A stretch of DNA of 64,000 nt, from contig NC_073692.1 in the NCBI RefSeq assembly GCF_029784155.1, forward strand, positions 274,083,413 through 274,147,412, given 5' to 3'. The first letter of the stretch is position 1. Each line of letters begins with the position of its first letter. This DNA comes from Uranotaenia lowii (taxonomy: Eukaryota > Arthropoda > Insecta > Diptera > Culicidae). A model generated the notes under the pieces. It had not been told where the DNA came from. It made no database searches and saw only the letters and a program-made list of their open reading frames with translations. Of this stretch, positions 10,501-20,510 are shown in pieces. The position numbers and the translations under genes were made by a program.

Positions 10501-11409
10501 GTGTTTGTGCTGGTGATGTTTATTTTCCGTGAGCCGCTTAGATTCTGGCTGTTTTCGCGTTATGGGGTACGAGTGTTTGGGCCCCGGTGCGAGGATTCGG
10601 AAAAGTTGTACGATGCCATTTTCCTCTACTCGGCCAAAGATGCTGAATATGTGGCACGTAATATTGCCTCCGAGTTGGAAAATGGTCGGCCACCGTTGCG
10701 TTTGTGCCTACAGCATCGTGATCTTTCGGAAGATGCAACTCATTTGCAATTGCTAGAGGCATCACGCGCTTCCCGAAGAATAGTGATGCTGTTATCGAGG
10801 AATTTCCTGCAAACTGAATGGAGCCGATGTGAACTGAGGCGAGCAGTGCATGATGCGTTACGAGGACGGCCACACAAGTTGGTTGTACTCGAAGAAGTTG
10901 GCGTGATTCTGGAAGCGGAAAACGACGTCGAACTAGTTCCTTATCTCAAAACTGCAACTGTAAATAGGATAAAGCGGAGTGATCGGCATTTTTGGGAAAA
11001 ACTTCGATACGCGCTACCGGTGGAGGCACTCTATCGAGGCAACAACTACACCATTGACCATCACGAACGAGTGAAGCAGACGGCTAACACCGGGGTCATG
11101 TTCCGCCAAGCCCCACCAGCCTACTGTCCGGAGATCGACGAAGCGAACTATTCGTCGGCAACAACGGCAACTCCGAGTCCAAGACCCTCGCGAAGGGGAA
11201 TGGTAGAGCTCCCTCAGCGACCACCAAGTGAACATATCTACTCCAGCATCGATTCCGACTACAGCACACTGGAGTGCGAAAACATGGTTCCTGGAGTGCA
11301 TCGGCCGGCGACGTGGCGTACGATGGGACCTGGAGGTGCTGGCAGCATGATGCTATCCGGACAAAACACCATGCCGCATGGCAACCACGTGCAGGCCTAT
11401 CTCGTCTAG
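7555..11409 (+). CDS. Toll-family receptor (long Toll, Toll-6/7/8/18w group), single exon
   Basis: Single-pass receptor of 1284 residues for the cell surface. Residues 1-23 form a signal peptide ending in ASG. The ectodomain has about 20 leucine-rich repeats, a cysteine-rich cap with NPFECDC at 658-664, the cluster [20 protein letters not shown] from 719, and an N-terminal-type cap (CPTNCTC, 738-744). A shorter LRR block follows, then a second cap with CRC at 906-908. A membrane helix spans about 969-991. The TIR domain covers about 1017-1157, with [12 protein letters not shown], the BB-loop region LCLQHRDL and the C-terminal FW. The ~127-residue tail contains [14 protein letters not shown] and ends in AYLV, which resembles a class II PDZ ligand. 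Two LRR blocks separated by cysteine caps, one exon and this length mark the long Tolls, which work in development and cell intercalation and, in some cases, immunity. Which paralogue it is remains unresolved; the TIR and tail suggest Toll-6, Toll-7 or 18w over Tollo. The start is AAAC-ATG, a good insect context. Confidence 0.95.
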   Translation: [1284 protein letters not shown]

Positions 11410-12353
11410 GGAAGGCTTCGACCGCTAGGGAGCGGTGCAACTACAATGACACGGGAGCGCAAGAGAAATAGTCAAGTGATGTAATAGTTTCAGTGTATAT
11501 ATTAGTCGTGTACCATAGCGCTATGAATAGAAATGTATAACAATTTGAAAAAAGAAAAACGAGTCTAAAGAAAAAAGAGGAAAAACAAAGTGCTAAATTA
11601 TGTATAAAGTTTAACTTCGGCAAAATAGGTCGATCGTTGTTAAGGGAAAGGCATACAAGCAACAAACAAAACAAGTGCAGAAGACGAGAGAAGAGAAAAT
11701 ATTTGTGATATCATATTTAATAAGTTTTAATTATAGTGCAACGGAATGACAACAAAGGAATAGATTGATCGCAAAGAATAAGAAAATATGCCCAACATGT
11801 ACGAGATATGAAAACAAAAATGCTACAAAATTAATACTACAAATCTACTAACAACTACCAACAGCAAACCACAAATCAACTACACACACACATACACAAA
11901 ACACCGAGATAGGAAGAAAAACTAGATTTTTAAATCATGATAATTTCACAACCTTTATAAGGTGAATCTAAAGAAAAAGAAGAACAGTTGCGTTTTGATT
12001 ACAACGTGAACCAATTAATAGTTCTATCAAATAGTTCCCGCGAAAGAGGTTTTAAAACGAAGCAAAAAAGTAAATGAATCAAAATACAAAAAAAAAATCA
12101 CAGCACCATAAGGTGCTATGTTGGCTCATTAAGTTTGAAAGAGTTTTTTTCTCTTGGAGCATTCTGTGCTTCCACTTTCCGGTTCGATATATGTTTGAGC
12201 GTAGCGTAGTTGTTTGTGACGGTGTAGTTTCGTGTAATTATTATTTAAATTATTTATTGCTATTTAATTGACGCGTTCTCGTTGTTTTTAAATTGCTAGC
12301 AAAACAAAATAGTACTGGAAGATAATGAAAAAAAAAAAAACACACACAGACAC

Positions 12354-12359
12354 AATAAA
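12354..12359 (+). terminator. Poly(A) signal AATAAA, first candidate
   Basis: Canonical hexamer about 945 bases after the Toll stop; would give the shorter transcript. Confidence 0.45.
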
Positions 12360-12672
12360 AATGTGCAGAGTACAGGCGATTAGGAGAAAATGCTGTTGGA
12401 TTTATTTTCTCCACTAGATTTTAGGGCTTTTTGCTATTACGCAGCGAAGGAGAAAGCATACCAGAAAAAGGGACTGATACGAACGAATATTAGTGTTGCA
12501 ATGTTTGATGCGAGAGAGCGAGCAGTTGTACTAAAAAATGAAAGCAAGCCACATCGTTTTTCTTTCTGTACATAATGAAAATTTTCGTAGCGGAACCGAT
12601 CCGCTGGGCGACGCTAAACTGAAAGACACCTATGTAAAAATGAAGTATTAATGTTAAGATGAAGCTAGGAAA

Positions 12673-12678
12673 AATAAA
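12673..12678 (+). terminator. Poly(A) signal AATAAA, second candidate
   Basis: Canonical hexamer in AAAAATAAAAC, the middle of three downstream of the Toll gene. Confidence 0.4.
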
Positions 12679-12888
12679 ACCGAACTTGAACAGTCACAAA
12701 AATTTATCAAAAGATGAACATATGGAGCCGAGTTAGGAGCAAAAACTATCGAGTAACAAAATAATAATGAAGAACAAACCCAGAACACAAATACAGAGCA
12801 AAACGTGTGACCAGACTGACTTATTAAAATGTTACACATCTTACCTGTGTATAGCTAAAACAGCCGTTAAACAAAAATCCAATGAACA

Positions 12889-12894
12889 AATAAA
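12889..12894 (+). terminator. Poly(A) signal AATAAA, third candidate
   Basis: Canonical hexamer followed about 35 bases on by ACTGTGAGT, a modest GU-rich downstream element. This would give a 3' UTR of about 1.5 kb. Confidence 0.45.
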
Positions 12895-13109
12895 ACTACA
12901 AATACAAAAAATTGAAGCTTCTTTACTGTGAGTCGAAAAAAGCAAATCACACAAACACAAAAAAGTATAGAAAATCGAAAAAAAATTAATAAAACGAAAA
13001 ATTTAATTAATCAATATAAATTATGTTCTTTTCATTCTATATTTAAACTCCATGCGGCCAGTATTTGGCATGTTGGTTTCCGTTCCGCTTCGATTTTTCA
13101 CTGTCCGTT

Positions 13110-13260
13110 CCGCTGTTATTGTTGTTGCTGCTGCTGTTGTTGTTGTTGGTCGCTTTCCGCTTCGATCGAATTGAGTTGGCTATCTGTGGCTGCATTTCTG
13201 CTGATTGTTGTTGTTGTTGGCTTTCGCTGCGATTGGTTCGACGATGTTGTCGTTTGTTAG
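13110..13260. repeat. Trinucleotide-rich tract (GTT/GCT; CAA/CAG on the other strand)
   Basis: Runs of TTGTTGTTG and GCTGCTGCTG interrupted by short unique words. On the minus strand an open frame (13321 to 13043) reads poly-Q and poly-N. It could be part of an exon of a Q/N-rich protein, but there is no domain or splice evidence, so I call only the repeat. A short GTATC x3 run follows at 13326-13340. Confidence 0.6.
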
Positions 13261-13340
13261 TTTTTTGTTGCTGTTTTGGTTCATCGTAACGACAACAAGC
13301 CTGGCGACTCTCGGAAACCATTCACGTATCGTATCGTATC

Positions 13341-15175
13341 GCCCTAGAGAGTCATCGCAACAATGAGACCCGGCGATCTCCGCGAAAGGAAGTTCGCGTG
13401 GATTGTAAAGCTGAAAGCCGAAGATGATCGGATCTGGTTTGTATATGATCTTAGCTTTTTTTTCGGCTCATTTTCGAAAATTGAACTAGTTCAGTTTGAT
13501 GGGTCTCGTGCTGCATCGATGGAAGTGAAATTATAGCCTTTTTTGTTTACTTTTTGCTCGACTGCCGGTTTTTATTTGCCAGTGCCGGGAAATTTGAATT
13601 GTGCCGCCGTGTGATATGCAAAGTCGGATTAATGTGATGTAGATAAGCGATCAATCGAGAGAAAAAGAGAGAATAGTCGCCATGCGGTGAATAGGTAAGT
13701 AGTGTTTCATGCCGAGTGATTGGGGTCTCTGTTGATGGGTTGATTTCATAACACATTTGCAAAGATCTGGGAAGTAGTGAAGATGAACTGCAAAGGCAAA
13801 TGCATGAAATTTTGCAATTGTCTATGGGGTTTTTGTTGGGTAATTACCTAAATAGGTGGATAAATACTGGTTCGTTTCTTTTCTGCTGTGAGTTTTTCTC
13901 ACATCAGCACTATGAGCACGTAATAGCAGTTTGCATTGAAGAGTTATCGAAGGGGCCGATATTTGGACAAAAGGTTAAACGGAAAATTGCTATCATTAAC
14001 CAATGACTGCCTGTAGGTTAATAAACATTGGGAATTTTTGTTATTCAACTCTAAAATTTGTAAAAGTGAAGCAAAAGGATGGTTGAGTTTATTCACAAAA
14101 ATAACTTTTGTTCAGTTTTGAAGTATTGAATAGAATGAAATCCATTAGGGAATCATCATTGCAACATATTATTGGCATAATCGGAATTATTTCAGATCAC
14201 CACGCTTTGTCAAAACTTGCATGCGTACCAAATTGAATAAAAATATATTGAACGTTTTTCATGTTGGGTCGTTATAAAGGTTGATTTGGTATCGGACTCT
14301 CCTGTTTTAAAGAGATAGGGATGATCAGTTAAAAATTCATTCGGTTTGGTGAAATCACGCCTTTTTATCTTTAAGTTTTATGGAAAATTACTTTAAAGCT
14401 GCATAAAGCTTGTCGAGTTTTAAATTGATTTTATTTGGGGATTCCCGATTTATGAGGAGACAAGAATCTTACGCAAAATTCCTTTTACGCTTTAAATTGT
14501 TGATGTCCAAAATATGACAAAAATCGCATGAAATTTATTTGTGTTGTATCGTATTCTACATTCAGTAAAATGATTCATTTTTATAAGTCAAATCATACTT
14601 GTATCTGAATTATGGTGAGCATGACATCAACATTTTTCGTGTGTATGATTACAGAAATTGGATTTTTTGTTTATTATGTATGCGAACCCTCTATTTTTAA
14701 AATTGGATTTTTTTGTAATGGTTTTATCAAAAAACGTAACTTTTTGAACATATATGCATTTGTATGAAATTCCCTCTACGTCACAGAAGTGGAAGAGGAG
14801 ATTAATGGAAATAAATCATCTTTAAAGCGTTAAAAATGGTTGTGGAATTTTTTCTTGTCATTTTATTTATTTTTATTATTTTTTTTTAACAATTTGCGTC
14901 ACTATTGGCATGCTTTGTTATTTTTTTTCAATTCTATCCGTTTAATCATCCGTGCCATTTTTGCGTTTTTTAATCAGTTTTGTTCCAAAGGAGACTTAGC
15001 AACGGATGTGTAACATACGATTCAAAAACAAATTGACAAGAGAAGAAAAGTAAGTATGGGTCCAAGAATTAACCGTGATAGAAAAACGTTGAAAGGTTGG
15101 AAGGAGTTGCATTATTTAATGAAAAAGAATGATAGGAATTAAAAGCTGACGGACTAATTTACATATGAGGCTCTT
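13341..15175. other. AT-rich spacer, no gene seen
   Basis: No domain-bearing ORF and no clear repeat with borders. The first few hundred bases (to about 13800) are of higher complexity, the rest is AT-rich. Confidence 0.4.
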
Positions 15176-15406
15176 GGAGCCAAAGAGGTAAAGTGGATAA
15201 AAGCTGATTTCGAGAAAAAAAGCACTTGAACTTCGTTGTTTTCCGGTAAATTCCATAGATATTCTTAATTAACTTTTTTAATGGGAAAGATCTTCCAAAA
15301 TGAAAACAAAGCATTTTACAACATTTTCCAAAAAAAAACAACGTTAATTTGCCGTTAATTGGGGCCACACTTTTTTTTATTTTGGCACTTATACCGCTAT
15401 GGCTCC
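15176..15406. mobile_element. Short TIR element (GGAGCCA family)
   Basis: GGAGCCAAAGAGGTAAAGTG at 15176-15195 pairs with the reverse complement of 15386-15406 (GGAGCCATAGCGGTATAAGTG), with two substitutions and one extra base. No ORF. Related words (GTGGCAAAGAGGTATAAC in reverse near 15455-15472, GTGGCAAAAAGGTATAC near 16152) suggest further partial copies nearby. Confidence 0.45.
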
Positions 15407-16538
15407 TAACACATGTACTTTTCCTCCGTTGCCACCAAATAAATTCAGTTATACCTCTTTGCCACAAACAAATTTTCACATTCAGGTATTTTCTTGTTGA
15501 TATGGGTCAGAAAAAATAAATATTTATTTTTGCAAGAGTAAATTTATTGCTTTATATTTTTTTTTGCTTTTTTGATGGGAAATACACTCTGGTACAGTAA
15601 GTAAATAAATTTTGTCTGAAGATCTACCTGCATGGTCTTGTCAACTTGGTCAATCCCAATCCAAATCCAAACAACGATTGTTTATCAGGATATATTTTAT
15701 AATAATTCGAGTTATGTATTTTCCACTAAATTTCAATCACTGCATGTTTTGTGCGTTTTGTCAGATCAATTAAGCATTGCAAAAGGACTTGCAGTCACTT
15801 AATATAAGTTGATTTTTAACAGTGGATTTACGAAAGGCGCTTCAATATTACCATAACTATCTCGTACAAATAAATTGTTTTTGCTTTTCAAGCTTTTTTA
15901 TGTGTCTTAAATCCGAGACACACTCCATATATTCAGAAATTAGGAATTTATAATCCACTGATAGATGATTAAAATAGAAAGAAATGAATAACATTTTGTT
16001 CACTAGAATTATCACTGAATGCACTCAGATGAATCACAGTTGATGGTGAATTTTTTAACATCTTCAGCTATTAAAAAGAAATGTTAATTACAATTTTGTC
16101 ATAAATTTTTGGTCCCAATGAACACTAATTTCTGTAAATCACATTAAGTTGGTGGCAAAAAGGTATACGCACATCACTTAGAGGGACTTTGGAGGCAAAA
16201 TGTGGTTTTCAGTTAGAAGAGACCAAAACATAAGAAAATAGTTAAACAAAATTATGATTTAAATAGCATATTTTCACTGCTTTTATTGTGAATGTTTGGT
16301 TTTCAAATTAGGATTGTGTTAATCATGCAGCGAAAAAAGGTCATTCTTATGAACCAGCCACCGTTTTCGTGACATTTTTGTGGAAATACAATTGGTAAAT
16401 GGATTTTATTTTGTTTGGGGAATATCATCATATTTAAACAATTTTTTTTAAGTTGATAGCGAAAAAAAAGTACTTACGGGATCAGCTAGTACAATGTGTA
16501 TATTTTTTTCATTTTTTTCCATTTGTTGTATTTTTTTT
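15407..16538. other. AT-rich spacer with fragments of the GGAGCCA family
   Basis: Two weak matches to the ends of the neighbouring TIR element (near 15455 and 16152), otherwise AT-rich sequence without coding potential. Confidence 0.35.
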
Positions 16539-17213
16539 TTATTTAATTTTTGGCATTTCGGCGAGTTGTGAAAATTCAAGGTAGAATATTTAGAAAGAAC
16601 ATGAAAGTATTATAGGTGGAAAGATCAAAGCTAGAGCGCTTTGGGTAGAAGAAATTGAATAGTTGGTGAAAATGTGAGCAGGGCTTTTGTTGTGTGAACA
16701 GCTTTTGAACTACTTGCGTGATTCTTTGCCGCGCGCCGTTTCAATGTTGATAGGAAGCGATGAAGAAACCCATCGCATTCCTACCCACATTGAAACACGG
16801 ACGGGTCGAACACATTTGAGATTGTGTCCGACCGGGCAAAAAATCACCCAAGCAGCGCTCACATGTGCTGTTCTATTGCTAAGCCAATTCTATCGATGCG
16901 TGCTACTTTTTTAGGTACATCGGATGGTTGCTACTTTTGTTTTCGCATATTATCCATCCGATGCCTTACTTTTTTGCCAAATGCATCGTGGTGAATTCCT
17001 ATCAACATTGAAACGGCGCGCGGCAAAGAATCACGCAAGTAGTTCAAAAGCTGTTCACACAACAAAAGCCCTGCTCACATTTTCACCAACTATTCAATTT
17101 CTTCTACCCAAAGCGCTCTAGCTTTGATCTTTCCACCTATAATACTTTCATGTTCTTTCTAAATATTCTACCTTGAATTTTCACAACTCGCCGAAATGCC
17201 AAAAATTAAATAA
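16539..17213. repeat. Perfect 218-bp inverted repeat with a 239-base loop
   Basis: The left arm 16539-16756 and right arm 16996-17213 are exact reverse complements over 218 bases as far as I can read. The loop (16757-16995) contains a second stem, CATCGGATGG (16918-16927) with CCATCCGATG (16954-16963), and a diverged echo of the arm end (CCTACCCACATTGAAAC near 16780). No significant ORF. Perfect arms mean it is either recent or kept identical by gene conversion. It could be a foldback/MITE element or a source of hairpin RNA. A 14-bp direct repeat, CATTTGTTGTATTT, lies just outside at 16520-16533 and 17247-17260. Confidence 0.9.
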
Positions 17214-17260
17214 GAATATATCCCAGCGGCGATTAAAATAAGATAACATTTGTTGTATTT

Positions 17261-17869
17261 GGAATGTATAAAAGTCATATGAGTTATTCCGTACCAAATG
17301 ATCATAAAAATGCTTCGATCCTCTCTTGTTTTTGCCCAAAATTAGTAACATGACTCATTGTGATGTAAATTAGAAAAATCCGCAGTGTTATGTGAATCGG
17401 ACAACCCCCTTTGAACGGGAGCGCCAGATTCTTAAAAATTTGGCTTTTTCCCAAAACAGCCGGATATTGCTTTGGGCATATCTCAAAAACTGCAGTAGCC
17501 ATGGCCGTTAGATCCGGGGAGGGGGGATGGAGGGAGGTTGATTTAACCCCCTCCTATATGAGGGTCAAAACATGTCAAGCAAATAACCTCAAAATTTTAT
17601 ATACCTCATCCCATTGATGAACGACTAAACTGAATCAAGAGTAACAATGGTAACAATCTCGACTCAGAACTCAGGCCAAAATTTCGAATTCTTATCCCAG
17701 GTCCACAATTCTACTATAGTTATGCAAAAAAAAAATCTCACTTGTTGATAGATATTTAAAGACTACATGCTGCGTTTACGCTATCAAAAGTTAGAAGAAA
17801 TCAAAGAAATCGATGCATGGCTTTGGATACAGTCCTCTTTCCCGAATATCGAATTTTCAATAGGATTAA
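17261..17869. other. Spacer, no gene seen
   Basis: Moderately complex sequence with a G-rich stretch GGGGAGGGGGGATGGAGGGAGG near 17516. No domain in any frame; nature unknown. Confidence 0.3.
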
Positions 17870-18185
17870 ACCACAAAGATTGTCTGATTACCCGGATTTT
17901 GTCTGAATGCTTTTACTATATTTGCAAAATCAAAGAAAAAATTAATATTTTTGAATTTTGTGTCCTGGGATTTTTTAGGCCAAGATTATCCAAATAATTT
18001 GGCTGATGTGTTTTGATTAAAAAAAACTACATTTCAAGTTTTTTTCTTCTTGATTTTAATAGAAGATTTAACGAATTTGCCGGGATGTTGCCCAGATTTT
18101 GGGATGTAAACTTTGAAATCGAATGCCCGGATTTAGCTAGGTTTTAAAATAAAATAGCTCGGATTTGCCCTGTCCGGATAAGTGC
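17870..18185. repeat. Diverged copy of the CCCGG-rich TIR element
   Basis: GATTACCCGGATTTTGTC, GCCGGGATGTTGCCC and GCCCGGATTTAGC follow the pattern of the element at 48837-49325, with many changes. Ends are not clear. Confidence 0.5.
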
Positions 18186-18492
18186 GAACAATAACTAGCA
18201 AGCTAAGGTTTGAGTCATTTCTTATGTTCTGGTTTCAATATTTTTTTTTATAAAAATCAAAATTTGTTGCCATTAACCGTATTTCTGATTATGTATCTAG
18301 TGTATTATTCTTGATTAACAGTTTGGTTTATCATTGGGGAAATATCCTGATTCGAATCTTGGTTTTGCATGTAATAAGATTCATTTTCCATTTTCGAAAC
18401 TTATCTTCCCGTAATTTTAAAAGAAAATATTTAAAATGACAAACCATTTTTAAGATTTGGGTTTGAAATTAATTTAAATTTTTATTTTAAAA

Positions 18493-20510
18493 CTAGCTGA
18501 CCCGGTGTGCTTTGCTACACCTTCCAAAAATTTTGAAACTTGTGGTACCTAGTTATTCAACTTGTTATTTATTTGCACAAAATTTTAAATTGAATTTCGA
18601 AATCATTAAAATATTTTTTCAAAATAAATTTGCAACTTTTTTTTATTTTGAAATCTTAATTATTTTTTTTAAATCCGTGTTTTAATTCTCTTTTATGACT
18701 CTGGATTTTTTTGCTTCATAAGTTTATAACTTATGCCAAAATATTTTTTTATACAAACATGAAACTATCTCAAACTACATTTTTAGTAACAAAATAACAT
18801 CATGGGACATTTATTTTACCTCTTCGTTCTCGAATTATCATTCCAATTGCCCCCGTTCCTATATCCCTAATTGAAGGAAGGTGGGTCTCATAACATCAGA
18901 AAAACACTTCTTGTATACAAATGCGATCCCACGTCATATATGGCTTCATTCTCGATAAGTTCTCAAGTTATTTAAAAAATGAGTGACCCTCTCCCCACTG
19001 TATATCTCCCCTCTGGCAAGAGAAGGGGTTCTCAAACCAACGAAAAAACATTGCTCGTACACAAATTTGCTCCCAAGATAATTTAATTCTATTTTCTTGA
19101 TAAGTTATCGAAATATTAAATACATTTTATCAATGCTTTTTTTTCCCTCTATATCGTTCCACTGATTTGTGGTAGTGATGCTAAACTACCGAAAAAACAT
19201 ATCTTGTGCTCGAATACCCTCGCATGTCAAATTTGGTTTCGTTTGATTTATAAAATTTGTTTCGTAACCGCTCTTCCTACCTATCCTCTACCTGGAAGAA
19301 ACGGATCAAGATTGAACATTCCGTGTATTCAAATACACTCCTATGCCAAATTCTTCCCCAGTTGCTAAATTGAATGATTGTTCCCATGTCATACTTGGTT
19401 CCATTTGTTAGATAAGTTTTTGGTTTATGCAAAACAATCATACACATATGGGCTTCCGTCTTCCCTAACTGCATTCTCAATTGAAGGAGAAAGAAGTCTC
19501 AAATAAGCTAATCACCATTTTACGTATCCAAATGCTTTCCCATGCCAAAGTTGTTTCCATTTGCTTCATTAGTTCTCGAGTAATCCGAAAAATTGTAAAC
19601 TAGCCCCCCCCCCCCCCTCTTCTTCATATCAACCCACTGGAAGGAGGCAGTAGTACCAAATATTCACAGGAATCTTCCCTGTGCTCAAATACCCTCTCAA
19701 GCCAAATTTCGTTCCATATGCTTCGTAAGTTCCAGAAGGATGTAAAAATTATATGGGAGGAACCTCCTCCCTTTGGATTTTATTGAAGGACGAAGGGTTC
19801 TCAAAATATCATATAAACATTTCTCGTAATCAAATACCTTCCCACGCCAAATTGGGTGCCATTTGCTTGATTATTTATCCAGTTATGCTGAAAATGTAAA
19901 GGAGCACCCCCCCCCCCTTTCTATATCCTCACTGGAAGGAGGGAGGGACACCAAGTATTCATATAACTATTTATCGTACCCATATACCCTTCCTAGCCAA
20001 ATTTCATTTCATTTGCTCGAATAGTTTTCAAGCTATGCAATAAAAAATTGGTTAAAGCCCCTCCACCCCCCTTCTTTCTGTATCTCCAATGGAAGGAAGG
20101 AGGGGTTTTAAATTATCATAGAGCCATTTTTCGTATTCCACTACCCTCCCATGCAAAATTTTATTCCATTAGCTTGATTAGCTCTCCAGTTATGTAAAAT
20201 ATTGTAAGGTAGGCCCCTCCCCCTTTCTATCTCGCAACTGGAAAGAGGGAGGGGTACCAAATATTCTTAGAAACATTCCTCGTACACCAGTACCCACCCA
20301 TGCAAAATTTGTTACCATTTACTTGATTGGTTCTCGAGTTATGCAAAAAATTGTCTTTTGTTTAGGAGACCCCTCTCCCCCCCCCCCCCCCTTCATGAGA
20401 GAGGGATGGGTCTCAAACCCTAATAGGAACCTTGCCGGCATCCAATACCCCCATCTGCCAAGTTTCACGCAAATTGGGAACAGACAGACAGACAGAAATT
20501 AATTTTCATT
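18493..20510 (+). repeat. Composite repeat: ~10 tandem ~150-bp monomers between a CTAGCTGACCCGG end and a (CAGA)n end
   Basis: It begins CTAGCTGACCCGGTGTGC, an end word common to interspersed insect repeats, and finishes with ACAGACAGACAGACAGA. Between them, words such as CCATGCCAAATTTG, ATTTGCTTGATTAGTTCTC, a C-run of up to ~14, CACTGGAAGGAGGGAGGGG and ATTTCTCGTA recur about every 150 bases (for example near 19829, 19975, 20133 and 20281). The short tandem 3' tail is like that of RTE-type retroposons, so it may be a non-autonomous retroposon with internally amplified monomers. No coding capacity. Confidence 0.7.

Larger units (their letters stand above)
11410..12910 (+). other. 3' untranslated region of the Toll gene
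   Basis: AU-rich sequence with no coding potential after the Toll stop. TGTATATA at 11494-11501 is a perfect Pumilio site, and TGTGATA near 11704 matches a K-box, a class of microRNA-responsive site known from Drosophila Notch targets. CACA and A runs lie near 11880 and 12330. The extent is inferred from the poly(A) signals. Confidence 0.6.

Noticed and set aside
7902..11440. Minus-strand frames within the Toll gene
   Set aside because: Shadows of a clearly coding plus-strand frame with LRR and TIR domains.
13043..13321. Minus-strand Q/N-rich frame as a gene
   Set aside because: The Q and N runs come from a trinucleotide repeat that also gives open frames on the plus strand (poly-L/V/C). 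No flanking exon evidence.
16687..17121. Two short frames in the hairpin arms and loop
   Set aside because: They are mirror readings of a perfect inverted repeat and have no domain.
18493..20510. CRISPR-like array
   Set aside because: Monomers are ~150 bp, diverged and contiguous without unique spacers, and the organism is an insect.
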